Shown: in pieces, positions 30,586 to 41,738 of the stretch
Layout of the letters: every line of letters begins with the position of its first letter
Numbering within the stretch: position 1 is the stretch's first letter
DNA from: Saccharothrix carnea
GTDB lineage: Bacteria > Actinomycetota > Actinomycetes > Mycobacteriales > Pseudonocardiaceae
Reading direction: 5' to 3'
DNA length: 64,000 bases
NCBI RefSeq assembly: GCF_003014735.1
Contig: NZ_PYAX01000007.1
Location: forward strand, 186,001 to 250,000
Translations under genes and position numbers: made by a program
Notes under the pieces: generated by a model
What the model was told of the DNA's origin: nothing
The model's input: only the letters and a program-made list of their open reading frames with translations
The model's database searches: none

Positions 30586-32454
30586 GTGAGGGTGCCAGTC
30601 TGCCCCGGCGACTGGGCCTGGACGGTCACCGCGTTCGGCGCGCTGATCGGCGCGCTGCCGACGATCGCCGCCCTGCTGTCGATCACCGTCCGCCGCGTGG
30701 TCGGCAACTCCTACGGCCCGTTCACCGGCGCCATCTTCGCCGTGCTCGGCGTGGTCAGCACCCTGGTCCTGCCGTGGATGGCGTTCACGGCCGCCTACAA
30801 GCTGCTGCGCACCCGGGCGCTGCCGGGCATGGAGACGCTGGACGAGACGCCGTGCATGGCGTTCAGCCAGTACGACTACCTGATCCTCGCGGACTCGTTC
30901 GTCACGGTGGTCACCGGCCGGGCCGGGGTGCAGGACATGATCGCGGCGGGTGCCGCCGCCGTGCTCGCGCTGCTGTGCCTGCTGTTCGTGATGCTCCAGG
31001 CGGGCTCGGCGTTCCGGCTCGGTCCGAACTGGCCGCGCCGGGTGTTCTGGCCGCCGTTCCTGGTCCTGCTGCTGTCGACGTCCGCGCTGCCGGTGACGCT
31101 GGTGGGCCACCTGCTGCTCGGTTTCTTCCCGATCGCGGTGTTGGGCTCCCTGGTCGTGCGGGTTTTCGGGTTGACTACCGCCATGCTGAACCGCCCCGGT
31201 CGCGATCGCGGGAACCCGAGCCCGCAACCCGCGGCGTCGAGAACGCCCTCGCCGTCGCAACCCCAGCAGCCGAAGAACCACCACTCGCAGCCCCACAGCC
31301 AGCAGTCACACGGCCAGCAGCCGCAGAAGCCGCCGCCGTACCAGGTGGAGAAGCCGCCGCCCTACCAGCCCGCGCAGATACCGCCGTACCAGCCGATCCC
31401 GCCCTACCGGCCGACGCCGCCGCAGCGGCACTACCCGCCGACGCGGGTCGCCGACGTGCCCGTCGAGCCGCCGAAGCCGACCAGGGTGGACCAGCCGGCA
31501 CCGCTCGCCGACACCCCCGGCCCGCTGCCGTTCGGCCCGGGCAGCGGCGCGAGCACCGCGCCGACGCCCACGCCCGACTCCGGCAAGGTGTGGAACCCGG
31601 CCGGTGGCCGGTTCCGGCGGATCCGCCAGCTCGGCCGGGGCGGGTTCGGCACGGTGTGGCTCGCCGTGGACGAGCAGCTGGCCCGCACGGTCGCGGTGAA
31701 GCTCGCGCACGCGCCGGACAACGACACCGAGCAGCGCATGCTGCGTGAAGCGCGCGCTCTGGCCGCCGTACGGCACCCGAACTGCGTGCGGGTGTTCGAC
31801 ATCGTGCAGGACCCGGACGGCCTGGCCATCGTCATGGAGTACATCGACGGCCAGCCGCTGTCGGACGTCGTGCTCACCAGCGGCCTGCTCGCCGACACGC
31901 TCGCCGCCCGGCTCTGGGTGAACATGGCGGACGCGCTGGCCGCCGCGCACGAGCAGGGCGTGCTGCACCGGGACGTGAAGCCGTCCAACGTCATCGTGGA
32001 CACCCAGGGCACCGCGCACCTGATCGACTTCGGCATCGCCAGGTCGAAGGGCGACAGCACGCTCACCGCCACCGGGATGATGGTCGGCACGCCCGACTTC
32101 CTCGCACCGGAGACCGCCCGCGGTGAGGCGGCGAGCCCCGCGTCGGACGCCTGGCAGTTGGCCGCGACGGTCAGCTACGCGCTCACCGGCCACCCGCCGC
32201 GCGGCTCGCGGGAGAACCCGATCTCGTCGCTGATGGCCGCCGCGCAGGGCGAGCCGTGCGTGAAGCTGCCCCAGCGCAGCGCCCACGCCCGGCTGCTCAC
32301 CGCCGCGCTGGACGCGGACCCGGCCAAGCGGCCGTCGTTGGCCGCGATCCGCACCGAGCTGAGCACGTGGCTGTCGCAGGCGGGGCTGAGCAAGGAAGGC
32401 CCGGTCACGAGGATGATCGACCGGCCGGAGCCGCCGACCCGACCCGTGCGCTGA
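30541..32454 (+). CDS. Ser/Thr protein kinase with N-terminal polytopic membrane domain
   Basis: 637 residues. About five membrane helices fill residues 1-215, followed by a 140-residue Gln/Pro-rich linker with KPPPYQ and IPPYQP repeats. The Hanks-type kinase lies at about 355-615: LGRGGFGTVW, Lys387 in VAVKLA, Asp478 in HRDVKPSN, IDFGIAR and a GTPDFLAPE activation segment. The catalytic set is complete. Most bacterial Pkn kinases have the kinase at the N-terminus with one helix behind it, so this order is reversed. GTG 30541 follows GAGGAGG; 30532 is alternative. The 3' end overlaps the convergent APC gene by 50 bp. Signal unknown. Confidence 0.88.
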   Translation: MYDLVALLLAWLHDWVRVPVCPGDWAWTVTAFGALIGALPTIAALLSITVRRVVGNSYGPFTGAIFAVLGVVSTLVLPWMAFTAAYKLLRTRALPGMETLDETPCMAFSQYDYLILADSFVTVVTGRAGVQDMIAAGAAAVLALLCLLFVMLQAGSAFRLGPNWPRRVFWPPFLVLLLSTSALPVTLVGHLLLGFFPIAVLGSLVVRVFGLTTAMLNRPGRDRGNPSPQPAASRTPSPSQPQQPKNHHSQPHSQQSHGQQPQKPPPYQVEKPPPYQPAQIPPYQPIPPYRPTPPQRHYPPTRVADVPVEPPKPTRVDQPAPLADTPGPLPFGPGSGASTAPTPTPDSGKVWNPAGGRFRRIRQLGRGGFGTVWLAVDEQLARTVAVKLAHAPDNDTEQRMLREARALAAVRHPNCVRVFDIVQDPDGLAIVMEYIDGQPLSDVVLTSGLLADTLAARLWVNMADALAAAHEQGVLHRDVKPSNVIVDTQGTAHLIDFGIARSKGDSTLTATGMMVGTPDFLAPETARGEAASPASDAWQLAATVSYALTGHPPRGSRENPISSLMAAAQGEPCVKLPQRSAHARLLTAALDADPAKRPSLAAIRTELSTWLSQAGLSKEGPVTRMIDRPEPPTRPVR

Positions 32455-33523
32455 CCACGGCCGCGACCCCGACCACCAGCGGCACGGCCAGCAGCACGCC
32501 CGAGAACGCCAGGACCAGCGCGGTACAGCCGAGGGCGAACGCGGCCGTGCGGCTGCGGAGGAGCTTGACGGCGGCGGCCAGTCCCGCCGCCGTCACCGCG
32601 GCCAACGCGGTCGACGCGACGCGCATCACCGCGTCCAGCTCGACGTGCAGGCGCAGCGCCACGGCGGTGAGCAGCGCGCACAGCACCAGCAAGCCGGTCA
32701 GGCCGTGCCGTCCGCCCAGGCGTGCGCCGCCCGCCAGGTAGGTGTTGATCGCGCCGAACGTCAGCAGCGTCGCGGCCACCGCCGTGACCAGCCGGGCGGA
32801 CGGCCCGAACGCGCGTTCCAGCAGGTCGGCGAGCGGGACCTCGCTCGTCGTGCCCGCCGTGGTGACGGCCAGCCCCAAGTACAGGACCGCGACGACGACC
32901 AGCGTCCGCCGGGTCGCCCGGCGCACGTCGCCGAACTCGTCGGCCAGGGCGCTCGCCGCCTCCCACCCGGAGAACGCGAAGAACAGCACCACGGCCGCGT
33001 GCCCGATGGCGAGCCACCCGTGCGGCGCGAACGGCTCGAAGTCCTCCGCTCTCACCTGCGGAATGCTGTATGCGATAGCCACGGCCAGGACTGTCGCGAG
33101 CAACCCGACCAGCAGCACCTGCGCGCCCGCCGACACCCGCACCCCGGCGTAGTTGGCCGCGAAAGCCCCGGCCAGCAGCACCACGCCGATCAACGCGGGG
33201 TCGCCGCCACCGAGGGCGTATGCAATGTACTGACCACCGACCAGCGCACCCCCGAGCACGCCGAACGGCACGCCGACCAGGTAGAACCACCACTGGACCG
33301 CCCGTGCAGCCGGTCGACCGTATGCAATCTCCACAAACCCGGCCACTCCGCCCCGATGGCGCACACCGAGCCGGGCGAACGACACCGCGATCGGCACGCT
33401 CAACGCCAGCAGCGCGGCCCACGCCAGCACGGAAGCGGGCCCGGCCGCGGCGTTGGCCAGGGCCGGCAGCACCAGCACGCCCGGGCCGAGCACCGCGCCC
33501 ACGTACATCGCGGTGAGCCTCAT
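32405..33523 (-). CDS. APC-family amino-acid transporter
   Basis: 372 residues with about 11-12 membrane helices. The first helix carries the unwound substrate loop GAVLGPGVLVLP typical of APC carriers, and FSGWEAASALADEFGD sits mid-protein. It resembles the YjeH/amino-acid exporter group more than uptake permeases. ATG 33523 overlaps the DUF2000 stop (ATGA). With the divergent Lrp-type regulator it probably exports or imports an amino acid; substrate not deducible. Confidence 0.85.
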   Translation of the reverse strand: MRLTAMYVGAVLGPGVLVLPALANAAAGPASVLAWAALLALSVPIAVSFARLGVRHRGGVAGFVEIAYGRPAARAVQWWFYLVGVPFGVLGGALVGGQYIAYALGGGDPALIGVVLLAGAFAANYAGVRVSAGAQVLLVGLLATVLAVAIAYSIPQVRAEDFEPFAPHGWLAIGHAAVVLFFAFSGWEAASALADEFGDVRRATRRTLVVVAVLYLGLAVTTAGTTSEVPLADLLERAFGPSARLVTAVAATLLTFGAINTYLAGGARLGGRHGLTGLLVLCALLTAVALRLHVELDAVMRVASTALAAVTAAGLAAAVKLLRSRTAAFALGCTALVLAFSGVLLAVPLVVGVAAVVSARVGSAAPAGRSSS

Positions 33524-33912
33524 GCCATCAACGGGAGCTTGCGGGTCAACCGGGTGACCTCGGCCCGCGGGCCGTACAGGGCGATGGCGACGAACTCGGG
33601 GTCCTCGGTCCCGGCGAGGACCTCCAGGTAGTCGGGGTAGGTGCGGGCCCGGCGGGCGACCTCGGTGAAGCCGATCTTCAGCACGCCCTCGGCGCGGTGC
33701 AGGGCCTTGAGGTGCTCGGCGGACGTGGTCAGCACCGGCACCGGGTGGGTGTTGAGGCCGAGGTGGACGGTGCCGTCCGCGTCCTCGGCGTCCTCCCCGA
33801 GGATCTCGGGCAGCCGGGCGCCGAGGGTGAGGCCGAGGCAGACGGCGGCGTTGGCGGCGAGGTTGGGCGGCAGGTCGTCACGCAGGACGAGCGCGAGCTT
33901 GGTGGGCAGCAC
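33520..33912 (-). CDS. DUF2000-family protein
   Basis: 130-residue cytoplasmic protein: TKLALVLRDDLPPNLAANAAVCLGL at the N-terminus and FTEVARRARTYPDY near residue 85, matching DUF2000. No catalytic role is known. It lies between the divergent Lrp-type regulator and the APC transporter, sharing an ATGA overlap with the latter. Start ATG or GTG near 33912 directly before the family motif. Confidence 0.75.
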   Translation of the reverse strand: MLPTKLALVLRDDLPPNLAANAAVCLGLTLGARLPEILGEDAEDADGTVHLGLNTHPVPVLTTSAEHLKALHRAEGVLKIGFTEVARRARTYPDYLEVLAGTEDPEFVAIALYGPRAEVTRLTRKLPLMA

Positions 33913-34015
33913 TTCGGGTCCGTTCGTTCGGTGGATTGCCTCCAGACTTGTCGACCTGAACGCTCTGATCCAGACCAGCCGAACTTAATTCGCGCATGCC
34001 TGTCATGATCTGGAC

Positions 34016-34474
34016 GTGGACGAACTTGATTCGGCGATCATCAGGAATCTGCAACTGGATGCGCGGCTGACCAACCGCGAGCTGGCCAGACGTCTCGGCA
34101 TCGCCCCTTCGACGTGCCTGGAACGCGTGCGCGCGCTCCGCGACCGCGGCGTGATCAAGGGCTACCACGCGGACGTGGACCTGAGCGCGCTCAACCGCCC
34201 CGTGCAGGCCTTCGTCGCCGCCCGCCTGCGCCCGATGAGCCGGGCGGTGATCGACAACTTCAAGGCGGCGATCGGCGCCCTGCCCGAGGTGACCGCGATG
34301 TACGTCGTGGCGGGCGACGACGACTTCCTCATCCACCTGGCCGTGCCGGACCTGGAACACCTGCACGCGTTCCTCATCGACCGCCTGAGCGAACGCCGCG
34401 AGGTCATCAGCTTCCGCAGTTCGGTGATCTACGAGAGCATCCGCAACCCGGTGCTCACCGAGCTGCCGGGCTGA
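34016..34474 (+). CDS. Lrp/AsnC-family regulator
   Basis: 152 residues. N-terminal helix-turn-helix (TNRELARRLGIAPSTCLERVRALRDRGVIKGY) and C-terminal RAM ligand domain (VTAMYVVAGDDDFLIHLAV). GTG 34016. It diverges from DUF2000 and the APC carrier. The 103-bp gap has repeated TCCAGAC words (around 33941 and 33972) and GTCCAGATC in inverse near 34008, candidate binding sites. It probably senses the amino acid moved by the carrier. Confidence 0.9.
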   Translation: MDELDSAIIRNLQLDARLTNRELARRLGIAPSTCLERVRALRDRGVIKGYHADVDLSALNRPVQAFVAARLRPMSRAVIDNFKAAIGALPEVTAMYVVAGDDDFLIHLAVPDLEHLHAFLIDRLSERREVISFRSSVIYESIRNPVLTELPG

Positions 34475-34746
34475 CCCGCCTCCTGGCTGCCCTTCTCGCC
34501 GAGCCCCAGTTCCCGCTCCACCTCGCGCTCCACCGCGCGCAGTTCTGGCCACCCCGTGCAGGTCGCTCTCGTCGCGCAGGCTCCGCTCGACGTCGCGCAG
34601 CCACTTGCGGAACCCGACCACCTTCGGGTTGCGCCGCACCTCCGCGGCCACGCGCCGAAGATCGTCGTGTTGTCGAGGAGGACCACCCCCTCGAACGGGT
34701 TCGCCGCGCCGTCATCGGCACGGCGCCGTCGCCGGAACCCGAACAC
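34474..34746 (-). pseudogene. Frameshifted small gene downstream of pmt
   Basis: Three pieces in different frames make one coherent protein: FGFRRRRRADDGAANPFEGVVLLDNTTIFGA, then AAEVRRNPKVVGFRKWLRDVERSLRDESDLHG, then PELRAVEREVERELGLGEKG. A one-base loss near 34655 and a one-base shift near 34545 separate them. GTG 34746 starts 33 bp after the pmt stop on the same strand. The protein would be about 85 residues, basic then charged-helical, with no known family. Either a recent pseudogene or two sequencing errors. Confidence 0.6.
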
Positions 34747-34779
34747 CCCGCCCCCCGAGCACGCGCCGCTGTCCGGACC

Positions 34780-36351
34780 TCAGTTCCAGGACGGGAGCCA
34801 CTTCTGGGCGTCCCACATCTCCGGGGTGATCGGTATGCCGTTGAGGATCGGCCAGAGCCACACGAAGTTGGCCACGACCAGGCCCAGGTACAGGGCCACG
34901 GCGAGCAGGCCGGTGCCCCGGCGCTCCTTGCCGTCCGTCCGCTTGCCCAGCACCTCGCCCAGCGCCAGCGCGATGCCCAGCACCAGGAACGGCGCCATCG
35001 GCATCGCGTAGAAGTAGTACATCTGCCGGTCGACGTTGATGAACCACGGCAGGTAGCCCGCGCCGTACCCGACCAGCACCGCCGCGTACCGCCAGTCCAG
35101 CTTGGCGATCGCCTGCCACATCGCCCACGCCAGCACCGGGAACGCCAGCCACCACATCGCGGGCGTGCCGATCAGCATGATCGCGCCCACGCAGGTCGGC
35201 CCGGCGCAGCCCTGCACGGCGCCCTCGAAGTAGTAGAGCATCGGCCGCAGGCCCATCGGCCACGTCCACGGCTTCGACTCCCAGGGGTGCGGGCTGCCCT
35301 CCGGCGTCACCAGCTTGGTGTGGAACTCCAGCACGTTGCCGCTGTAGAACCAGAGCGCCCGCAGCGGCGCCGGGATCCAGCCCTCCTCGGGGATCTTGGT
35401 GCCCGCGATGTGCCGGTCGATGGCCGTCTCGGACGCGAACCACGCCCACCACGTCGCCAGGTACGCCAGCACCGGGATGACCAGCAGCGCGAACAGCGAC
35501 GGCAGCAGGTCCTTGGCGAACGAGCCCAGCCACGGCCGCTCCACGCCCGCCGCACGCCGTGCCAGCGCGCTCCACACCACCGACAGCACGCCGAAGAACG
35601 CGATGTACCACACGCCGGACCACTTCACGCCGCACGCGAGCCCGAGCGCGATCCCGCCCGCGAACCGCCACCAGCGGAAACCCAGCCACGGCCCGTACGG
35701 CGAGCTGGTCACCCAGCCCTCGCGCGTCGCCTGCGCCAACCGCGACCGCACCTGGTCCCGGTCCACCACCAGGCACGCGAACGCCACCACCACGAAGAAC
35801 GTCAGGAACGCGTCCAGCATCCCCATCCGCGACTGCACGTGGCTCAGGCCGTCGGCGATCAGCAGCACGCCCGCGATCGCGCCGATCAGGTCCGACCGCG
35901 TCATCCGCCGCGCGATCCGCACCACCAGCAGGATCGTCAACGTGCCCACGGCCGCCGACGCGAACCGCCAGCCCACGCCGTCGTAGCCGAACAGCCACTC
36001 GCCGATCGCGATGAGCTGCTTGCCCAGCGGCGGGTGGACGATCAGCTCGTAGCCGGGGTTGTCCTCGTACCCGCCGTTGCGCAGCACCTGCGCGCCCTGC
36101 GGCACGTAGTGCTTCTCGTCGAAGATCGGGGTGCCCTTGTCGGTCGGGAACCCGAGGTTCCAGAACCGCACCACACCGCCGATCAGCGCCACGGTCAACG
36201 TGACGAGCCAGCCCCTCAGGGCGTCGCTCATCGGGCCGGGTTCGAGCAGGCGGGCCCGCTGTTCGCGGTCGTTGCCCGGTGGCGGGCTCGTCGGCGGTAC
36301 CTCGCCGGCGTCGACCACATCGTCTGCGGACTGCGGTGCGATCAGGCTCAC
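34780..36351 (-). CDS. pmt: Dolichyl-phosphate-mannose-type protein O-mannosyltransferase
   Basis: 523-residue GT39 enzyme with about 11 membrane helices. The N-terminal loop carries the catalytic FDEKHYVPQ (Asp-Glu), plus HPPLGKQLIAIGEW and a C-terminal W-rich transmembrane block. It transfers mannose from polyprenyl-phosphate-mannose to secreted proteins during Sec export. Equivalent to M. tuberculosis Rv1002c and likewise divergent from rsmI, only 24 bp away. GTG 36351 precedes an unstructured cytoplasmic segment of about 40 residues. Confidence 0.92.
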   Translation of the reverse strand: MSLIAPQSADDVVDAGEVPPTSPPPGNDREQRARLLEPGPMSDALRGWLVTLTVALIGGVVRFWNLGFPTDKGTPIFDEKHYVPQGAQVLRNGGYEDNPGYELIVHPPLGKQLIAIGEWLFGYDGVGWRFASAAVGTLTILLVVRIARRMTRSDLIGAIAGVLLIADGLSHVQSRMGMLDAFLTFFVVVAFACLVVDRDQVRSRLAQATREGWVTSSPYGPWLGFRWWRFAGGIALGLACGVKWSGVWYIAFFGVLSVVWSALARRAAGVERPWLGSFAKDLLPSLFALLVIPVLAYLATWWAWFASETAIDRHIAGTKIPEEGWIPAPLRALWFYSGNVLEFHTKLVTPEGSPHPWESKPWTWPMGLRPMLYYFEGAVQGCAGPTCVGAIMLIGTPAMWWLAFPVLAWAMWQAIAKLDWRYAAVLVGYGAGYLPWFINVDRQMYYFYAMPMAPFLVLGIALALGEVLGKRTDGKERRGTGLLAVALYLGLVVANFVWLWPILNGIPITPEMWDAQKWLPSWN

Positions 36352-36375
36352 GCGCCCGATCGTAGGGTGAGAGGC

Positions 36376-37221
36376 GTGAGACCTGTATCTGGATCAGGCC
36401 GTTTGGTGCTGGCGGCTACTCCGCTCGGCGACGTCCGGGACGCTTCACCGCGCCTGGTCGAGGCGCTGGGCACGGCCGAGGTGATCGCGGCCGAGGACAC
36501 CAGACGGCTCCGCTCGCTCGCTTCGGCCCTGGACGTGACCCCTTCGGGGCGGGTGGTCAGCTTCTACGACCAGGTCGAGACGGCCCGGCTGCCCGGCCTG
36601 CTGGAGGCGCTGCGCGACGGGCAGACGGTGCTGCTGGTGACCGACGCCGGCATGCCGAGCGTGTCCGACCCCGGCTACCGCCTCGTGGCGGCGTGCGTGG
36701 CGGAGGACGTGCAGGTCACGTGCCTGCCCGGCCCGTCGGCGGTGACGACCGCGCTGGCCGTGTCGGGCCTGCCCTCGGACCGCTTCTGCTTCGACGGCTT
36801 CCCGCCGCGCAAGCAGGGCGAACGCCGGCGGTGGTTCGCCGCGCTGCTGGACGAGCCCCGGACGTGCGTCTTCTTCGAATCACCCCATCGGCTGGCGGAC
36901 ACCCTCGCCGACGCCGTGCACGTCCTGGGCGCGGACCGCCGTGCGGCGGTGTGCCGTGAGCTGACGAAGACGTACGAGGAGGTCAAGCGGGGCGGCCTGG
37001 GTGAGCTGGCCGAGTGGGCGGCGGAGGGCGTGCGGGGCGAGATCACCGTCGTGCTGGCACCCGCCGAGGCCCGCGAGGCCCCTCCGATGGAGGCGCTGGT
37101 CGCCGAGGTGAAGCAACGCGTGGCCGCCGGCGAGCGGACCAAGACGGCGGCGGCGGAGGTCGCCGAGGCGGCGGGGGTGAGCAAGAAGGCCCTGTACGAC
37201 GCCGTGATCAGCAAGGGCTGA
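36376..37221 (+). CDS. rsmI: 16S rRNA 2'-O-methyltransferase RsmI (C1402)
   Basis: 281-residue tetrapyrrole-methylase-fold enzyme. LVLAATPLGDVRDASPR, AAEDTRRLRSL, VTDAGMPSVSDPGYRLV and CLPGPSAVTTALAVSGL are family signatures, and a C-terminal helical tail ends KTAAAEVAEAAGVSKKALYDAV. GTG 36376 follows AGGGTGAGAGG. The frame is open for a long way upstream, but that part is antisense to pmt and not coding. metG starts 98 bp downstream. Confidence 0.93.
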   Translation: MRPVSGSGRLVLAATPLGDVRDASPRLVEALGTAEVIAAEDTRRLRSLASALDVTPSGRVVSFYDQVETARLPGLLEALRDGQTVLLVTDAGMPSVSDPGYRLVAACVAEDVQVTCLPGPSAVTTALAVSGLPSDRFCFDGFPPRKQGERRRWFAALLDEPRTCVFFESPHRLADTLADAVHVLGADRRAAVCRELTKTYEEVKRGGLGELAEWAAEGVRGEITVVLAPAEAREAPPMEALVAEVKQRVAAGERTKTAAAEVAEAAGVSKKALYDAVISKG

Positions 37222-37319
37222 GACGGGCCGTCAGTCGCCCGGGTGAGCTCCGGCGCACGGGCGGTCCGCACAGCCCAACCCGCGGAAAAGTGCTGGAAGG
37301 GCCTCCGTAGGCTTGGCCC

Positions 37320-39110
37320 ATGAGTGCCTCCGTGCTGACCGCGGTGGCGTGGCCCTACGCCAACGGCCCCCGCCACATCGGTCACGTCTCCGGTTTCGGT
37401 GTCCCCTCCGACGTGTTCTCCCGCTACATGCGCATGTCGGGCAACCGGGTGCTGATGGTCTCCGGCTCGGACGAGCACGGCACGCCCATCTCGGTGCAGG
37501 CCGAGAAGGAGGGCATGTCCACCCGCGAGCTGGTGGACAAGTACCACCGCGTGATCGCGAACGACCTGCACGGCTTGGGCCTGTCCTACGACTTGTTCAC
37601 GCGCACCACCACCGGCAACCACTACAAGGTGGTGCAGGAGCTGTTCCTCGCCCTCTGGCGCAACGGCTACGTCATCCCCAAGACCGAGATGGGCGCGATC
37701 AGCCCCTCCACCGGCCGCACCCTGCCCGACCGCTACATCGAGGGCACCTGCCCGATCTGCGGCTACGACGGTGCCCGCGGCGACCAGTGCGACAACTGCG
37801 GCAACCAGCTCGACCCCGTCGACCTGAAGAACCCGCGCTCGCGCATCAACGGCGAGGTGCCGAAGTTCGTCGAGACCGAGCACCTGTTCCTGGACCTGCC
37901 GCAGTTCATCGACGCGCTCGGCGGCTGGTTGCAGACCCGCACCGAGTGGCGCCCGAACGTGCTCAAGTTCAGCCAGAACCTCATCGACGACCTGCGCCCG
38001 CGCGCCATCACCCGCGACCTGGACTGGGGCATCCCGATCCCGCTCGACGGCTGGCGCGAGCAGCCGATGAAGCGCTTCTACGTGTGGTTCGACGCGGTGA
38101 TCGGCTACCTCAGCGCGTCCGTCGAGTGGGCCCGCCGCAGCGGGGACGACGACGCCTGGCGGGAGTTCTGGACCGGTGACGCCCAGGGCTACTACTTCAT
38201 GGGCAAGGACAACATCGTCTTCCACTCGCTGATCTGGCCGTCCCTGCTGCTCGGCCAGAACGGCCAGGGCGCGAAGGGCGGCGAGCCGGGCGCGTTCGGC
38301 ACGCTGAACCTGCCCACCGAGGTCGTCAGCTCCGAGTTCCTGACCATGAGCGGCTCGAAGTTCTCCACCTCGCGCGGCACGGTGATCTACGTCACGGACT
38401 TCTTGAAGCAGTTCGGGCCGGACGCGCTGCGCTACTTCATCTCGGTCGCCGGTCCGGAGAACCAGGACACCGACTTCACCTGGGAGGAGTTCGTCCGCCG
38501 GACGAACTTCGAGCTGGCCAACGAGTGGGGCAACCTGGTCAACCGGTCGATCTCGATGGCGCACAAGAACGTGGGCGCCGTGCCGAAGCCGACCAGCCCC
38601 ACCCAGGCCGACCACGAGCTGCTGGAGCTGTCCCGCAAGGCGTTCGACGTGGTGGGCGCGAACCTGCGCCGCTCCCGGTTCAAGCAGGCGGCCGGCGAGG
38701 CGATGAAGGTGGTCGGCGCGGCCAACCGCTACCTGTCCGACCAGGAGCCGTGGAAGCTCAAGGACGACCCCGAGCGCCGCGACACCGTGCTGCACACCGC
38801 GTTGCAGGTCGTGCAGGACGCCAACGCCCTGCTGACGCCGTTCCTGCCGCACTCGGCGCAGAAGGTGCACGAGGCGCTGGGAGGCACGGGCGTGTGGGCG
38901 GCCCAGCCGCAGCTGACCGACGTCACCGACCTCGACGTGCCCGACCGCGAGTACCCGGTGCTGACCGGTGACTACGCGGGCGAGCAGGCGACCTGGGCGT
39001 CCACCCCGATCGAGGTGGGCAGGCCGCTGGCCAAGCCGGCGCCGCTGTTCGCGAAGCTGGACCCCGAACTGGGTGAGACCGGCCCCGAGTGGGCCCCGAT
39101 CGTCAAGTGA
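37320..39110 (+). CDS. metG: Methionyl-tRNA synthetase
   Basis: 596-residue class I synthetase. HIGH motif in [15 protein letters not shown], zinc knuckle [25 protein letters not shown]-type loop in [11 protein letters not shown] and a C-terminal anticodon-binding helical domain. No C-terminal tRNA-binding (Trbp111) extension. ATG 37320. tatD starts five bases after the stop, and the order metG-tatD-rpfB-ksgA matches other actinobacteria (metG is inverted in M. tuberculosis). Confidence 0.96.
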   Translation: MSASVLTAVAWPYANGPRHIGHVSGFGVPSDVFSRYMRMSGNRVLMVSGSDEHGTPISVQAEKEGMSTRELVDKYHRVIANDLHGLGLSYDLFTRTTTGNHYKVVQELFLALWRNGYVIPKTEMGAISPSTGRTLPDRYIEGTCPICGYDGARGDQCDNCGNQLDPVDLKNPRSRINGEVPKFVETEHLFLDLPQFIDALGGWLQTRTEWRPNVLKFSQNLIDDLRPRAITRDLDWGIPIPLDGWREQPMKRFYVWFDAVIGYLSASVEWARRSGDDDAWREFWTGDAQGYYFMGKDNIVFHSLIWPSLLLGQNGQGAKGGEPGAFGTLNLPTEVVSSEFLTMSGSKFSTSRGTVIYVTDFLKQFGPDALRYFISVAGPENQDTDFTWEEFVRRTNFELANEWGNLVNRSISMAHKNVGAVPKPTSPTQADHELLELSRKAFDVVGANLRRSRFKQAAGEAMKVVGAANRYLSDQEPWKLKDDPERRDTVLHTALQVVQDANALLTPFLPHSAQKVHEALGGTGVWAAQPQLTDVTDLDVPDREYPVLTGDYAGEQATWASTPIEVGRPLAKPAPLFAKLDPELGETGPEWAPIVK

Positions 39111-39114
39111 CGCG

Positions 39115-39960
39115 GTGTCGGACGTGACGAGGGCACGCGGCGAACGGCCACCGGTCCCGGAACCCCTTCCGGCGCCGGTGGTCGACGCCCACACCCACCT
39201 GGACGCGTGCGGCGCGACGACACCCGACGAGGTCCGCGAGGTGGTCGACCGGGCCGTCCAGGCGGGCGTGGACCGCGTGATCACCGTCGCCGACGACCTC
39301 GCCGCCGCGCGCTGGGCCGCCGAAGCCGCGACGTGGGACGAGAGGGTGTTCGCCGCCGTCGCCCTGCACCCGACCCGCACGTCGACGTTCGGCGAGGTCG
39401 AGCAGGCCGAGCTGAGCAGGCTCGCCGAACAGCCCAGGGTCGTCGCGATCGGTGAGACGGGCCTGGACTACTACTGGGACTACGCGCCGAAAAGCGCCCA
39501 GCACGAGGCGTTCCGCTGGCACATCGACCTGGCCAAGAAGGTCGACAAGCCGCTCATGATCCACGACCGGGACGCGCACGACGACATCCTGAAGGTGCTC
39601 GACGCCGAGGGCGCGCCGTCCACAGTGGTCTTCCACTGCTTCTCCGGTGACCTCTCCTTCGCGCGCGCGTGCGTGGAACGCGGGTTCGTGCTGTCCTTCG
39701 CGGGCACCACGACGTTCCGCAACGCCCACGCCCTGCGGGAAGCCGCGCTCTGGGTGCCGGAGGACCACCTGCTCGTCGAGACGGACGCGCCGTTCCTCAC
39801 GCCCCACCCGTACCGAGGTCGCCCGAACGAGCCCTATTGCGTCAACTACACGGTCCGCGATCTAGCGACTCTGCGTGAGATCGACCTGGGCGAGCTGGCT
39901 ACGAAGATCACCCGAAACGCCGAACGGGTCTTCGGTCTTCGTGACGCGGCGGAGTCGTAA
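39115..39960 (+). CDS. tatD: TatD-family metal-dependent DNase
   Basis: 281-residue TIM-barrel hydrolase: VVDAHTHLD (HxH), GETGLDYYWDY, MIHDRDAHDD, FHCFSGD and VETDAPFLTPHPYRG give the full set of metal ligands. It is a 3'-5' exonuclease in DNA repair in the family. GTG 39115, with 39124 possible, both just before a 20-residue unstructured leader that precedes the barrel. Matches Rv1008. Confidence 0.93.
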   Translation: MSDVTRARGERPPVPEPLPAPVVDAHTHLDACGATTPDEVREVVDRAVQAGVDRVITVADDLAAARWAAEAATWDERVFAAVALHPTRTSTFGEVEQAELSRLAEQPRVVAIGETGLDYYWDYAPKSAQHEAFRWHIDLAKKVDKPLMIHDRDAHDDILKVLDAEGAPSTVVFHCFSGDLSFARACVERGFVLSFAGTTTFRNAHALREAALWVPEDHLLVETDAPFLTPHPYRGRPNEPYCVNYTVRDLATLREIDLGELATKITRNAERVFGLRDAAES

Positions 39961-40049
39961 TCCTCCTTACGACGAATGGCGGACAGACTTGCTCCCCTAA
40001 CGGAGTGACTGAACTCACAAGGATTGCGGGGGTGTTGGCACAACCGCCC

Positions 40050-40097
40050 GGGACCCGTTACGGTCCCGTGACCGTGCCCCGAGTTGCAGTTCGGGGC
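40050..40097 (+). promoter_or_regulatory. Structured leader upstream of rpfB
   Basis: GGGACC (40050) and GGTCCC (40062), then GCCCCGA (40076) and TCGGGGC (40091), give two successive hairpins about 145-190 bp before the rpfB start. The mycobacterial rpfB operon is known to have a regulated leader. I could not match these to a named riboswitch class. Confidence 0.4.
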
Positions 40098-40141
40098 GCA
40101 CCCGCAGTCGGGGCGGGTCACGTTGACACCAGAAGCGATGA

Positions 40142-41671
<1,530 letters not shown>

Positions 41672-41738
41672 CATGGCGCCGCCTCCGGCGTCGCCATGGT
41701 GGTCCAGGGGCGTGCGTGACGTGGTGGAGAATGCACGG

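Noticed and set aside
34114..36375. Long frame upstream of rsmI as an N-terminal extension
   Set aside because: It is antisense to pmt and rich in Arg/His/Pro; RsmI is complete from 36376.
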